Shown one piece after another: positions 19,936 to 28,994 of a DNA stretch of 64,000 nucleotides. The stretch is from NCBI GenBank assembly GCA_041394945.1, contig JAWKHH010000002.1, positions 1,248,501 through 1,312,500 on the forward strand. The letters are read 5' to 3'. The notes under the pieces are model-generated. The model saw only the letters and a program-made list of their open reading frames with translations, searched no databases and had not been told where the DNA came from. Origin of the DNA: Bryobacteraceae bacterium. GTDB lineage: Bacteria > Acidobacteriota > Terriglobia > Bryobacterales > Bryobacteraceae. Every line of letters begins with the position of its first letter. The first letter of the stretch is position 1. The translations under genes were made by a program, and so were the position numbers.

Positions 19936-20607
19936 TCAGTCCGCGATCCCCGCCTTCTTGCGCGCCGCGTCGATTTCTTTGAATCGGCGAACCGCCGGGT
20001 CGATCTCCAGCGACCGTGCCGCTCCGTCCCCGCCCGAAGTCGCCTGAGCCCCCCAGTGATACCAGAGGCGGGTCGCCGCATCGCGGAGCCATGCGTACAC
20101 CGGACCCGGCTGCGCGCAATGCGCGACCGCGGCCAGTCCTAACTCCCCAGCCAGCCACGACGCTCGGTCCCCAAGTTTCAGAACCTCGCCGACCTGGGCT
20201 TGCGCCTCGTCCCAACGCCCCGCGGCGGCCAGAGCCCAAACGTTGTCGGACGCGGCGACCTCCTGCCCGGCTGCGGGAAACACACGCTTCGCCGCGGGCG
20301 GCCTTGGTTCCGCCGACCGCAACACGAAGCCAGACGAGGTAACGGGTATTGGTCGCGACGGCGGCTCCGGCTCGCCTTCCGAAAAGAAATCCCGCATGCG
20401 CGTCGACGCCAGGAACCGCATCGCTTCCCGACCCGGTGGTTCGCCGCGCTCCCATTCCACGGTCAACACGAGCGTCTTCCAATCCATCGTCAGGTGACGG
20501 ATCGTGCCCGCCGCACCGGCCGGAATGCGGACACCGTCCGGCCCCTCGTAGTCCCGCAATAGCGTGACGCGCAGGTCCGCGCGTAGGTGATCCGCCGTTA
20601 CCGCCAT
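19936..20607 (-). CDS. Hypothetical protein with an N-terminal SH3-like segment
   Basis: I do not recognise this 223-residue protein. The first 60 residues (VTLLRDYEGPDGVRIPAGAAG, then TLVLTVEWE) have the strand pattern of a small SH3-like barrel as in DUF4926-type proteins. The rest is rich in Ala, Arg and Trp and probably helical. I chose the ATG at 20607, which lies 6 bases from the glmU stop codon, because the frame's earlier ATG at 20670 lies inside glmU. It is the downstream gene of a likely glmU operon and converges on tRNA-Val. Confidence 0.55.
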   Translation of the reverse strand: MAVTADHLRADLRVTLLRDYEGPDGVRIPAGAAGTIRHLTMDWKTLVLTVEWERGEPPGREAMRFLASTRMRDFFSEGEPEPPSRPIPVTSSGFVLRSAEPRPPAAKRVFPAAGQEVAASDNVWALAAAGRWDEAQAQVGEVLKLGDRASWLAGELGLAAVAHCAQPGPVYAWLRDAATRLWYHWGAQATSGGDGAARSLEIDPAVRRFKEIDAARKKAGIAD

Positions 20608-20612
20608 GTGGG

Positions 20613-22025
20613 TCAGCGCGAAGCGACTGGGTCTTTGTTCGCCTTGGCGGCCTTTCGACGGCTTGGCCAACCCGGCTTGACGGCCTGGCGAGCGCGCCCC
20701 AGCGCGAGGCTATCGTCCGGCACCGCGTCGGTAATTACCGATCCGGCCGCCACATAGCTCCCCTCGCCGACCTCGATCGGCGCCACGAGCGTCGCATTGC
20801 TGCCAATGAACGCCCCTTTGCCGATCCGCGTTTTGTGCTTCGCCGCGCCATCGTAGTTGCAGGTGATTGTCCCGGCGCCGATGTTGACCCCAGGGCCAAT
20901 CTCGGAATCGCCGAGGTACGCCAGATGATTCGCCTTCGACCCCAATCCGAGCCGGGTCTTCTTCAATTCCACGAAGTTGCCGATGTGCGCTCCCGCCTCC
21001 ACGTCGGACTCCATTCGAAGCCGGGAGAACGGACCGACGCGCGCATCACGCCCGACGCGAGATGCCCCGATCAGCGTAAACGAATCCACCATCACGGCGT
21101 CCTCGAGCACTGAGTCCCGAATCACCGAACCCGACCCGATCCGGCAGTCCTCGCCGATCGCGGTCCGCCCGAGAATCCGCGCGAATGGCTCCACCACCGT
21201 ATCGCGCCCGATCGTCACGTCCTGGTCGATGGCCACCGTCTCCGGCTGTTCGATCGTCACTCCGTCGAGCATCAACTGCCGCACTTTGCGCGCCCGGAAA
21301 AGCCGGTCAACCTCGGCCAGTTCCACCCGCGTATTGATGCCGAGCAACTCACTGGCATCTTTCAAAACCATTGGCGCCACCGCGTGCCCGTGCGACCGCA
21401 GAATCTCCACCATGTCGGTGAGATAGATCTCGCCGGACGCCGCGTTCGGGGCGATCTCTCCGAGGTGCTTCCAGAGCAGATCCGCGCGGAAGCAGTAGAT
21501 CCCGGAGTTGATCTCCCGGATCATGCGCTGTGCGTCGCTCGCGGCCTTTTCTTCGACGATGGCGGTAACATTGCCGGCCTCGTCGCGCACGATCCGCCCG
21601 TACCCATGGGGGTCGTCGAGGATGGTCGTAATCAGCGTCGCCGCCAAGCCCGCGCTCGATGTCCGCCGCACCAGCTCCAACACGGTCTCCGCCTTCAGTA
21701 GCGGGCAATCCCCGTAGAGCACCACCACCCAACCGCTCGCCGACTCCAGTTGTTGGCGGCACATCGCGAGGGCATGGCCCGTACCCTTCTGCTCCCGCTG
21801 TTCGGCGAACCGCACGCCGTACGGCGCAAGCGTGTCCTGTACCTGCTGCGCCTGGTGGCCAACCACGGCAACGATATCTTCGGCGGCCGCCACCGATTGC
21901 GCCGCGCGAACCACGTGTTCCACCAGACTCAGGCCCCCGGCCCGATGCAAAACCTTGGCCTGCTTGGACTTCATCCGCGTGCCCAGCCCGGCCGCAAGAA
22001 TTGCGACACTGACTCGTTGACTCAT
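20613..22025 (-). CDS. glmU: Bifunctional UDP-N-acetylglucosamine pyrophosphorylase / glucosamine-1-phosphate N-acetyltransferase
   Basis: This 470-residue cytoplasmic enzyme makes UDP-GlcNAc, the precursor of peptidoglycan and lipopolysaccharide. The N-terminal nucleotidyltransferase domain begins with LAAGLGTRMKS, followed by 'LYGDCPLL' near residue 100. The C-terminal left-handed beta-helix has hexapeptide repeats (IGRDTVVEPFARILG onward) and the acetyltransferase core NHLAYLGDSEIG and ANIGAG-like VNIGAGTITCNYDG. I chose the ATG at 22025 because of the GGAGGAG just before it; ATG 22040 would add five residues but has no ribosome binding site. Confidence 0.96.
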   Translation of the reverse strand: MSQRVSVAILAAGLGTRMKSKQAKVLHRAGGLSLVEHVVRAAQSVAAAEDIVAVVGHQAQQVQDTLAPYGVRFAEQREQKGTGHALAMCRQQLESASGWVVVLYGDCPLLKAETVLELVRRTSSAGLAATLITTILDDPHGYGRIVRDEAGNVTAIVEEKAASDAQRMIREINSGIYCFRADLLWKHLGEIAPNAASGEIYLTDMVEILRSHGHAVAPMVLKDASELLGINTRVELAEVDRLFRARKVRQLMLDGVTIEQPETVAIDQDVTIGRDTVVEPFARILGRTAIGEDCRIGSGSVIRDSVLEDAVMVDSFTLIGASRVGRDARVGPFSRLRMESDVEAGAHIGNFVELKKTRLGLGSKANHLAYLGDSEIGPGVNIGAGTITCNYDGAAKHKTRIGKGAFIGSNATLVAPIEVGEGSYVAAGSVITDAVPDDSLALGRARQAVKPGWPSRRKAAKANKDPVASR

Positions 22026-22063
22026 CTCTCCTCCAATCATACTGTCGGCGTCTGAAGCTTTTT

Positions 22064-23146
22064 TCAGTAGCCGCCGGTGGCCGCGATAACCGTGCCACGC
22101 ATACCCAGCCGCGATGCCCGCGACTCCTGGGCCAATTCTACCGCCGCCGCCGCGATCGCCTGCGGCGAATGCCGGATCTGCTCACCACGCGCAAGGAGGT
22201 GCCGCCCCACCACGCGTACGTTGAGCTCCGCCAGATGCGGATAGTCGTTCTGCACCGGAAATACCTTCTGGGCCGCGTACCGCCGCCGCCTGGACCCAAT
22301 GATCGGCCGCGTGTTGATGATCACGGTGTCCACCAAGCCCGGATAGGCGAACCGGAAAAGTTCCCGCACATGATCGGACGCCGAGAAGCTCATCGTCTCC
22401 CCGGGCTGCCACATCAGATTCACGAAGTAGCACTTGCGCGCCCGCGCGTTGCGAATCGCCGCCGGAATCCCTTCCACCAGCAGGTTCGGAATGACGCTCG
22501 TGTAAAGCGATCCCGGTCCGAGGCAAATCAAGTCGGCCTGCTCCAGCGCCAGCAGCGTCTCGGCGAGCGGCTTGCAGCGCTTCGGCCGCAGCGTGATGGC
22601 CTTGATCCGGGTTCGGCTCCGGCTGATCTTCGTCTCCCCCGAAACCTCCGTCCCATCGTCGAGCACCGCCTCCAGCGTCACGTTGGACGCCGTCGAAGGG
22701 TAGATCCGCCCCCGCGACGCCAGCACTTCCGACGACAGCTTCACCGCCTTGCCGAAGTCCCCGGTCAGGTGCGTCATCGCCGTGAGGAACAAATTTCCAA
22801 AACTATGCCCCTTCAGGCCGCGCCCCTCCTCGAACCGGTATTGGAACAGCTTCGAGAGCAGCGCCTCATCCTCCGACAGCGCTACCATGCAGTTCCGTAT
22901 GTCGCCCGGGGGCAGAATATCCATCTCGCGGCGCAAGCGACCGGAACTCCCGCCATCGTCGGTGACTGTCACCACCGCCGTAATCTCGATGTGTGGCAGC
23001 CGCGCGGGAGTCGATTCGCCGAACGCCGAGGTTGGCGGCACGTATTCCTTTAACCCGCGCAGCAGCGATGAGAGTCCGGTGCCGCCGCCGATCGCGACGA
23101 TCCGCAGCGGTCCGTGCAATGGAATGACTTGTTTTGCCAGGCTCAC
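22064..23146 (-). CDS. yvcK: YvcK/CofD-like gluconeogenesis factor
   Basis: A 360-residue protein of the YvcK (MgfK) family, which binds UDP-sugars and is needed for cell-wall growth on gluconeogenic carbon sources in Firmicutes and actinobacteria. Visible signatures are GGGTGLSSLLRGLK at residue 20, TDDGGSSGRLR near residue 63, and PPGDIRNCM after it, plus GPGSLYTSVIPNLL near residue 215. It lies upstream of glmU on the same strand with 38 bases between, a context that fits a role in amino-sugar and wall metabolism. Confidence 0.93.
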   Translation of the reverse strand: MSLAKQVIPLHGPLRIVAIGGGTGLSSLLRGLKEYVPPTSAFGESTPARLPHIEITAVVTVTDDGGSSGRLRREMDILPPGDIRNCMVALSEDEALLSKLFQYRFEEGRGLKGHSFGNLFLTAMTHLTGDFGKAVKLSSEVLASRGRIYPSTASNVTLEAVLDDGTEVSGETKISRSRTRIKAITLRPKRCKPLAETLLALEQADLICLGPGSLYTSVIPNLLVEGIPAAIRNARARKCYFVNLMWQPGETMSFSASDHVRELFRFAYPGLVDTVIINTRPIIGSRRRRYAAQKVFPVQNDYPHLAELNVRVVGRHLLARGEQIRHSPQAIAAAAVELAQESRASRLGMRGTVIAATGGY

Positions 23147-23149
23147 AAA

Positions 23150-23737
23150 TTATCCGAGAGCTTCACGAATCTGAGGAATCCGTGCAAGCGATTGAAAATC
23201 TGGATCGTTACGGGCCGCCGTTCGATTGTCCGGAGACAAATCGATCGAGCGCCGCAGGTGCCGCGCCGCCGAGTCCCCATCCCCCCGAAGGCCCAGGCAG
23301 AGCGCCATCGCGTAATGAAAATGACTCGCGTCCTCCTGCTGCCGGATCGCGCTTCGCAGCAGGGCTTCCGCCTCGTCCAGACTTTCGCCCCGGGTGATCA
23401 GCGCCACTGCCAGCGTGTAGGAGTCCTCAGGGCTCCGCGGCTTCGGGGCCTCCTGCTTCATCCTGCGTTCGCACATCAGCGCGTGAGTGGCCGCGGCGTG
23501 GAGCAAGTCGACAGCCGGACCGCGTTGAACCTGCTGAAACAGATCGTGCGCCTCCTCGAACCGGCGATTGTGAAATGCCTTCATCGCGGACTCGTAGAGC
23601 AGCCTTTGCCGTGTCTCGTCAATCAGTTCCGAACGGGAACCCTCTGCGCTCGAAGATTTTTGCATCACCGGAACAGGGCGGTTGGGCCTTTGCCTTGTAG
23701 CAGCCGGCAGAGTGTCTTTCCGGACAGAATCGTTCAT
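23150..23737 (-). CDS. TPR-containing protein
   Basis: A 195-residue cytoplasmic protein. After an apparently disordered 40-residue N-terminus there are TPR-like units (YESAMKAFHNRRFEEAHDLFQQV, then SYTLAVALITRGESLDEAEALL and HFHYAMALCLGLRGDGDSAARHL motifs around residues 50-165). The stop is 3 bases before the yvcK start, so the two are an operon, and it may be a scaffold related to YvcK or the cell envelope. Confidence 0.75.
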   Translation of the reverse strand: MNDSVRKDTLPAATRQRPNRPVPVMQKSSSAEGSRSELIDETRQRLLYESAMKAFHNRRFEEAHDLFQQVQRGPAVDLLHAAATHALMCERRMKQEAPKPRSPEDSYTLAVALITRGESLDEAEALLRSAIRQQEDASHFHYAMALCLGLRGDGDSAARHLRRSIDLSPDNRTAARNDPDFQSLARIPQIREALG

Positions 23738-23824
23738 CCACCGACTCCGATTGTGGCCCCTGCCGCACCCGGCTCAGGGACCTGCGTCGTCCGGCCGCTG
23801 AGTCCGGCACGCAACCGCTTCTTG

Positions 23825-25192
23825 CTATTTTACAACGGACGCCGGGCGGTGTCGGTCCAGCACGTCCCAGAGCATCAGCCGGACGGCCTTGGTCTCAGGT
23901 GGGCCGTGCGCCGGTCCGATCGGCGATTTCTCCAGCGGGTCCGCGGGAACGTCGAAAAACCGGCCGTCCTCGTAGAGCTTGTAGCGCTGAGTTCGCGCGT
24001 ACCGCTGGAGCGAATAACCGATCTTTCCATCTCCCGGCAGAGTGTCGAAATGACAGAACTGCCACTGACGGGGAGAGCCGCGCTCCCCGCGCAACTGAGG
24101 CAGAAACGACACGCCGTCGCGCGGATGCTCGCCTGGCAGCCGGACGCCGCCCGCCTCGGCGATCGTGGGAAGAAAGTCCGTGGAATCAATCAAATCGTCG
24201 AGCACACGGCCGTTCGGAGTCACACCCGGCCAGTGGGCGATCAGCGGGACCCGCGTTCCGGCGTCGGTGGTGAGCCCCTTCCCGCCCTGGATCACCCGAT
24301 CCCCCATCCGCGACGTGATGGACCGGTCTGTTCCGTTGTCGCCGTAGAACAGGATCAGCGTGTTCTCTCGCTCACCTAACCGGTCGAGATCGGTCACCAT
24401 CCGCCCCACAATCTCGTCCATGTACTCAACCATGTCCTTGAACTGGGCCCGGTCGTTCTGCAGCCGCGCGGACTTCCACTTCGCGCTCTTCGGCGTGGCC
24501 GTGAACGGACCGTGGGTGAGCGCCATCGGGTAATAGCAGAACCATGGCTTCTGCTCGCGCCCGCCTCGGGACTTCTCGCGATTGGGCTCGACGAACCGCG
24601 TCAGAAAGGCCGCGTAGTCGTCCGGACCGTAGCGGTCCTTCTGGTCGGTCAGCAGCTTTCCGTTCACCTCATACGTCGGGTCTCCGTACCGTGATCCCTT
24701 TTCCTCGGTATGTCCCGTGTGCCAGAGACACCACTCGTCGAAACCGGCATCCTTGGCCAGCATTCCCTTCGCCCGCCACTGCGGCCAGAAGTCCGGCGGG
24801 TTGTAGCTCCAGAACTGCCATTTGCCGGCGATCGCGGTCCGGTAGCCGCCGGCCCGCATGTAGTGGCCGAACGTCTTCTCCTTGGGATCGAGAATCCCAA
24901 ATGCCTTCCAGTTCCGGTACAGATACTTCCCGGTCATCAACTGGGTGCGCGTCGGCGTGCACAACGGCTGGGCATAGGCGTGTGTGAAACGGACTCCCGT
25001 AGACGCCAGCCGGTCGAGATGCGGCGTCTTGTACGAAGTGCCACCGTAGCAGGATAGGCACTCGTAGCCGAGGTCGTCGGCCATGATGAGCAGAATATTC
25101 GGACGCCGGGCGTTCGCGGCCGGCGCGGCCAGTGCGGTTGCGCCGCCAGCCACGGATTGCAGCCAATGGCGACGCGAAATCGAAGACATCAT
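23825..25192 (-). CDS. Arylsulfatase-type sulfatase with Tat signal
   Basis: A 455-residue secreted hydrolase of sulfate esters. A twin-arginine-like leader (SRRHWLQSVAGGATALAAPA) precedes the sulfatase domain. The opening NILLIMADDLGYECLSCYGG supplies metal ligands, and LCTPTRTQLMTGKY carries the C-x-P-x-R motif whose Cys is converted to formylglycine. A second metal site is visible as FYGDNGTDRS near residue 280. The substrate is unknown. It starts 7 bases after the stop of the lectin-like gene upstream, suggesting an operon. No formylglycine-generating enzyme is in the window. Confidence 0.92.
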   Translation of the reverse strand: MMSSISRRHWLQSVAGGATALAAPAANARRPNILLIMADDLGYECLSCYGGTSYKTPHLDRLASTGVRFTHAYAQPLCTPTRTQLMTGKYLYRNWKAFGILDPKEKTFGHYMRAGGYRTAIAGKWQFWSYNPPDFWPQWRAKGMLAKDAGFDEWCLWHTGHTEEKGSRYGDPTYEVNGKLLTDQKDRYGPDDYAAFLTRFVEPNREKSRGGREQKPWFCYYPMALTHGPFTATPKSAKWKSARLQNDRAQFKDMVEYMDEIVGRMVTDLDRLGERENTLILFYGDNGTDRSITSRMGDRVIQGGKGLTTDAGTRVPLIAHWPGVTPNGRVLDDLIDSTDFLPTIAEAGGVRLPGEHPRDGVSFLPQLRGERGSPRQWQFCHFDTLPGDGKIGYSLQRYARTQRYKLYEDGRFFDVPADPLEKSPIGPAHGPPETKAVRLMLWDVLDRHRPASVVK

Positions 25193-25199
25193 CTCCGGC

Positions 25200-25844
25200 C
25201 TACTGTGCGAAGCAGTAGAACAACCCGTTGCCGCCCGTTGCCTTCAGGTTGTCCTGGCTGCAGCCTCGCGACGGGTGGGACGCGTTCCAAGAGGTCGGCG
25301 CGGGGCCGCCGCCCTGCCTGTCATGATGACCGAGGTTCGCAGTGCCTTCGCCGTCCGAAGTCCAGTTTTTACACGTGTGGTCGGCGCCGTCGGTGAACGC
25401 GGTTCCGTCCGCCTGCGACCCTGTCAGGATGTCGTGCATGTTCGGCTGATCGCCGCGCCCGTTCACCACCGTTCCCTTCTCGGTGAGCGATGCCTGCTTA
25501 CCCAGCTTGTTGTTTTCAGAATGAAGGTCGGCGACGTTCTTGGCCACTGTCTCGCCCTTGTAGTTGTACCAGGGACCCTTGCCAATGCGGTCCCGCGCAT
25601 TCACTGCCTTCTTGCCGCCCACAGCATCCTGGCTGAGATAAGCGTGCCAGCGTGTCTTGCTCGCCCCGGCCGCCTTGGCGAGCGCCGAGCAGTGCGCGTC
25701 TGCTCCAGCCAGTCCGCCAAGGTTCGCGCCTTTTCCGGACCCCTCGCTGGTAATGAAAAAGCTCATCTTCTTGTCTGGCCCGTCGCCTAAGAGGCTGAGC
25801 GCGCCGGCGAAAAGCGATACGGCGAATGTGAACTTCCGGATCAT
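25200..25844 (-). CDS. Secreted lectin-like protein (collagenase NC10/endostatin-like)
   Basis: A 214-residue exported protein with signal peptide (MIRKFTFAVSLFAGALSLLG). The mature part has the pattern seen in bacterial proteins with a C-type-lectin-like or endostatin-like fold: 'LGGLAGADAHCSALAKAAG' near residue 45, 'ARDRIGKGPWYNYKG' near 85, 'DQPNMHDILTGSQADG' near 135, 'CKNWTS' near 160 and the terminal 'SHPSRGCSQ' and 'FYCF'. The four Cys residues could form two disulfides. The likely role is carbohydrate or surface binding, in line with the sulfatase encoded next in the same operon. Confidence 0.68.
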   Translation of the reverse strand: MIRKFTFAVSLFAGALSLLGDGPDKKMSFFITSEGSGKGANLGGLAGADAHCSALAKAAGASKTRWHAYLSQDAVGGKKAVNARDRIGKGPWYNYKGETVAKNVADLHSENNKLGKQASLTEKGTVVNGRGDQPNMHDILTGSQADGTAFTDGADHTCKNWTSDGEGTANLGHHDRQGGGPAPTSWNASHPSRGCSQDNLKATGGNGLFYCFAQ

Positions 25845-25957
25845 GGGGATCTCCTTGCTGGTATATACGGCCTTACATTTTCTCGCAGGAACCGGCGAAA
25901 GTCGAGGAAGAAAGTGCGCTCGGCCAGCGTTTTGTTATAGTATGGTGTCGATCGCCA

Positions 25958-26251
25958 GTGCACACGGCAATTAAGCGGCTTGTCTTCATCGCGGTGCTTT
26001 GCGCCGTCGGTTGCTATGCCTGGGTTCGCTTGAATGGCCCAAGCGGAATCGCCGGCATGCAGGCGCGTCGTACTGCGGTCCGCGAACTTACCGAGGAGAA
26101 CGAGCAACTCGAAACGAAGCTTCGCACCCTTCGCCGTGAAACCGAGGATCTCGAATCCAATCGGGAAACGATCGAACTCTGGATTCGCAAACTCACCAAC
26201 AAGATCAAAGGGAACGAAACCAAGTTCGTCCCGCCCGCGCCGCCTAAATAA
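25958..26251 (+). CDS. FtsB/DivIC-like septum protein
   Basis: A 97-residue membrane protein from a GTG start. One N-terminal transmembrane segment (LVFIAVLCAVGCYAWVRL) is followed by a coiled coil (TEENEQLETKLRTLRRETEDLESNR region, residues 44-70), the architecture of FtsB/DivIC septum initiators. A TATAGT (25936-25941) upstream could be its -10 element. It is the only plus-strand gene between minus-strand operons. The short length and lack of other division genes make the name a family-level call. Confidence 0.7.
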   Translation: MHTAIKRLVFIAVLCAVGCYAWVRLNGPSGIAGMQARRTAVRELTEENEQLETKLRTLRRETEDLESNRETIELWIRKLTNKIKGNETKFVPPAPPK

Positions 26252-26257
26252 GCACCA

Positions 26258-27619
26258 TCATTGCCCGGCGATCGCCGACAGGCGCTCAAACAGCCGCGTC
26301 ACCTCTTCGGTGTCCCGCGCCTCCGCCGCCAGCCTCAACAGCGGCTCCGTATTCGAAGCACGCACGTGAACCCACTTGTCTGGCCACACTAACTTCAAGC
26401 CGTCGGACCGGTCCGGCTCGGCATCCGGAAACTCCGCTTCCACGGCCCTCATCAGCGCCCCGAGCCGGCCGTGCTCGAACGCGAGCTTGCCGGACCGCCG
26501 CGCATATCGCGGCAATCCTCCCGCCAACTCCGACGCGGTTTTGCCCGACGCCGCCATCCGGTCCAGCAGGAACGCCATGCCCGTGTAGCTGTCGCGGCAA
26601 TACTGCACCGCGGGGAAAATGATCCCGCCGTTGGAACCCTCGCCGCCGATCACTGCCCCCGCGCGCCGCATCCGCTCAACGACGTTGGCCTCGCCCACCG
26701 GCGTGCAGTGAATGTTCCGCCCATGCGCCTTGGCCAGGTCGCCGATGACTGCCGACGTCGTCAAGTTCACCACCACGTCTCCGGCGAGCCGGGCGAGCAC
26801 GGCGTCGACCGCCAGCGCCAGCACGTCATCGCCATCGAGCACCCGGCCCGTCTCGTCGGCCACTGCCAGGCGATCGCCATCCGGGTCCTGCGCGAAGCCG
26901 ATGTCGCATCCGTTGGAACGAACCAATTGAACTAGCTCGCCCAGCGCTTCCGGCCGTGGCTCGGCCTCGCGCGGGAACGGCTTCGTTGGATCCACGGCGA
27001 TCGCGTGCAGTTCGCAGTTCAGGTGGTTGGCGAGGAAATCCACCGAGAGCACCGATCCCGCCCCGTTCACCGAATCGAGCGCCACACGGAACCGCCGCCG
27101 CCGGATCGCTTCCACATCCACATTCTTGAGCACACGCTCGAAATGGATCTTCGCCGGAGCGCCGGATTCATCGCGCACCGGATGAATCTGCGCATTCGCT
27201 GCGTGCCGGAACGACGACTGGTGATACAAATCGATCAGTTCGCTTCGTTCGTAGTGATTGAAGAACAGCCCCTCGCGGTTGAATATCTTCAGTGCGTTGT
27301 ACTCCGGAGGATTGTGCGACGCCGTCACCGCGATTCCGCCTCGCGCGCCGGTGGCGTCGATATAGACCTGAATCGTTGGCGTCGGCAGGATGCCCACTTC
27401 CACTACCTCGCACCCGGCCGCCAACAACCCGCAGCCCACCGCATGCTGGATCATCTCACCGCTGCGCCGCGTATCGCGGCCCACCACCACGCGCCCGCCA
27501 CCCACGTACGTTCCGAACGCCTGCGCAAACTCGCACGCCAGCCGAGGCGTCAGGAACTGGCCGATCACCCCGCGAATGCCCGAGACGCCGATCTTCAGAT
27601 TGTGTTGGCGCTTCGGCAT
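26258..27619 (-). CDS. Phosphoglucosamine mutase-like phosphohexomutase
   Basis: A 453-residue enzyme of the alpha-D-phosphohexomutase family that moves a phosphate between the C6 and C1 of a hexose. All four active-site loops are present: TASHNPPEYN (catalytic Ser) near residue 105, the metal loop DPDGDR near 245, the sugar-binding loop GEGSNGG near 330, and the phosphate loop RASNTEP near 425. GlmM or phosphomannomutase activity is likely; the family alone does not decide it. It is the last gene of an apparent five-gene run with a second mutase upstream. Confidence 0.88.
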   Translation of the reverse strand: MPKRQHNLKIGVSGIRGVIGQFLTPRLACEFAQAFGTYVGGGRVVVGRDTRRSGEMIQHAVGCGLLAAGCEVVEVGILPTPTIQVYIDATGARGGIAVTASHNPPEYNALKIFNREGLFFNHYERSELIDLYHQSSFRHAANAQIHPVRDESGAPAKIHFERVLKNVDVEAIRRRRFRVALDSVNGAGSVLSVDFLANHLNCELHAIAVDPTKPFPREAEPRPEALGELVQLVRSNGCDIGFAQDPDGDRLAVADETGRVLDGDDVLALAVDAVLARLAGDVVVNLTTSAVIGDLAKAHGRNIHCTPVGEANVVERMRRAGAVIGGEGSNGGIIFPAVQYCRDSYTGMAFLLDRMAASGKTASELAGGLPRYARRSGKLAFEHGRLGALMRAVEAEFPDAEPDRSDGLKLVWPDKWVHVRASNTEPLLRLAAEARDTEEVTRLFERLSAIAGQ

Positions 27620-27620
27620 C

Positions 27621-28994
27621 TCAGGTCATCCTCCGTACCCGCTCGAGCACGGCGTCGAAGAGGGGCCCCGGGTCGCCCCCGCGCTGCTCCGCGATTACTC
27701 GCACGATCGATTCCGTCTGGCTCACCCGCACGTGGAACCAACGATCCGGCCAATCCACCCGCAGGCCGTCTCGCATGTCGTGCACCCCGTCGGGATACGC
27801 CTGTTCCAGGTCCATCAGCAGCGCCGGGATCTGCGTCGACACCAACGGCACCGTCGCCTTGCGCATTGTGTACCGCGGGTAGGAGTCGAGGATCGCGCCG
27901 AGCGCCTGGCCCCGCGCCGCCATCATCGAAAGAATCCCCAGCATGGACGCGATGCCGTCGTACACGAAGCGGAACCGCGCCAGCATCACCGCTCCCGTTC
28001 CTTCGCCCGCCAGCGCCACCTGCCCTGGATCGTACGCCGCCAGTGCATCCATCGCCGCCTGGCGTCCCACGGCGGCTCGAACAACGGACGCTCCATGGAG
28101 CGCCGCGATCTCTTCGAGCAGCGCCGTCGACGAAAGGTTCGCGATCACGATCTTTCCCGCCGCCCGCGGCAGGACATGGTCGGCCAGCAACGGCAACACC
28201 ATCTCCTCCGACACTGCCTCGCCGCGCTCGGTCGCCAGAGCCACCCGATCCGAATCGGCGTCGAAAAGAAAACCAGCGTCGGCCTTCAGCGGGAGGATCA
28301 ACGGCGCCAGTTGCTGATTCAACGTCCGCGCGTTCGTCGCCGGCTCGTGCGCGAACTGCACCGCATCGGGCTTCTCGTTGATCAGGATAAACCCAAATCC
28401 GTGCCGCTCGTTCAGCCGCCGCAGGATCAGCCCGGATGTGCCGCTGCAGCAATCCACCGCCACGCGGAAGCGCCGGATCGCGTCAAATTCATAGGCCGCC
28501 GCCAATTCGTCCAGATACGCGTCGAGCGCGCTGTCATCTCGCCGCAGGCCTCCGAGTTCCGTATACGGCACGTTATCGAAATCCTTGAGGTGGTAGATGT
28601 CGAGCAGTTCCGAGGCCTCCGCCGTCGACAGGTACGTTCCGTTTGCGCCGAGGAACTTGAGGGCGTTCCACTCCGTGTTGTTGTGACTCGCGCCCATCGA
28701 GATTCCGCCGCCAGCGCCCAGCCGCCGGATCGAGTGCTGCACGATTGGCGTCGAGACGATGCCCAGATCCACCACGTCGTGCCCGGTCGCGAGCAGCGCC
28801 GCCACCACGCCCTGATGCAGCATCACGCCGCTCGCCCGCGGGTCGCGACCCACCACTGCCGTCGCACCGGGTTCAAGAAACGTCCCAAACGCCGCCGCGA
28901 AATCCAGCACGTGTCCGGCCGTGAGGCCGGACCCCACCACGCCTCGCAGCCCCGCCGTCGAGATCCGAAGCTCACCCCCGCCGGCAAGGCTCAT
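27621..28994 (-). CDS. Second, divergent phosphohexomutase
   Basis: A 457-residue paralog of the mutase downstream, with one base between the genes. The catalytic loop is GASHNNTEWN instead of TASHNPPEYN and the metal loop is DADSDR, which keeps the three Asp ligands. The sugar loop is GEGTGAV and the phosphate loop RVSQTES. The changes suggest a different substrate, but the key Ser and Asp residues remain. I chose the ATG at 28994, which overlaps the stop of the upstream CBM9-like gene as ATGA; the frame is open further upstream. Confidence 0.85.
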   Translation of the reverse strand: MSLAGGGELRISTAGLRGVVGSGLTAGHVLDFAAAFGTFLEPGATAVVGRDPRASGVMLHQGVVAALLATGHDVVDLGIVSTPIVQHSIRRLGAGGGISMGASHNNTEWNALKFLGANGTYLSTAEASELLDIYHLKDFDNVPYTELGGLRRDDSALDAYLDELAAAYEFDAIRRFRVAVDCCSGTSGLILRRLNERHGFGFILINEKPDAVQFAHEPATNARTLNQQLAPLILPLKADAGFLFDADSDRVALATERGEAVSEEMVLPLLADHVLPRAAGKIVIANLSSTALLEEIAALHGASVVRAAVGRQAAMDALAAYDPGQVALAGEGTGAVMLARFRFVYDGIASMLGILSMMAARGQALGAILDSYPRYTMRKATVPLVSTQIPALLMDLEQAYPDGVHDMRDGLRVDWPDRWFHVRVSQTESIVRVIAEQRGGDPGPLFDAVLERVRRMT

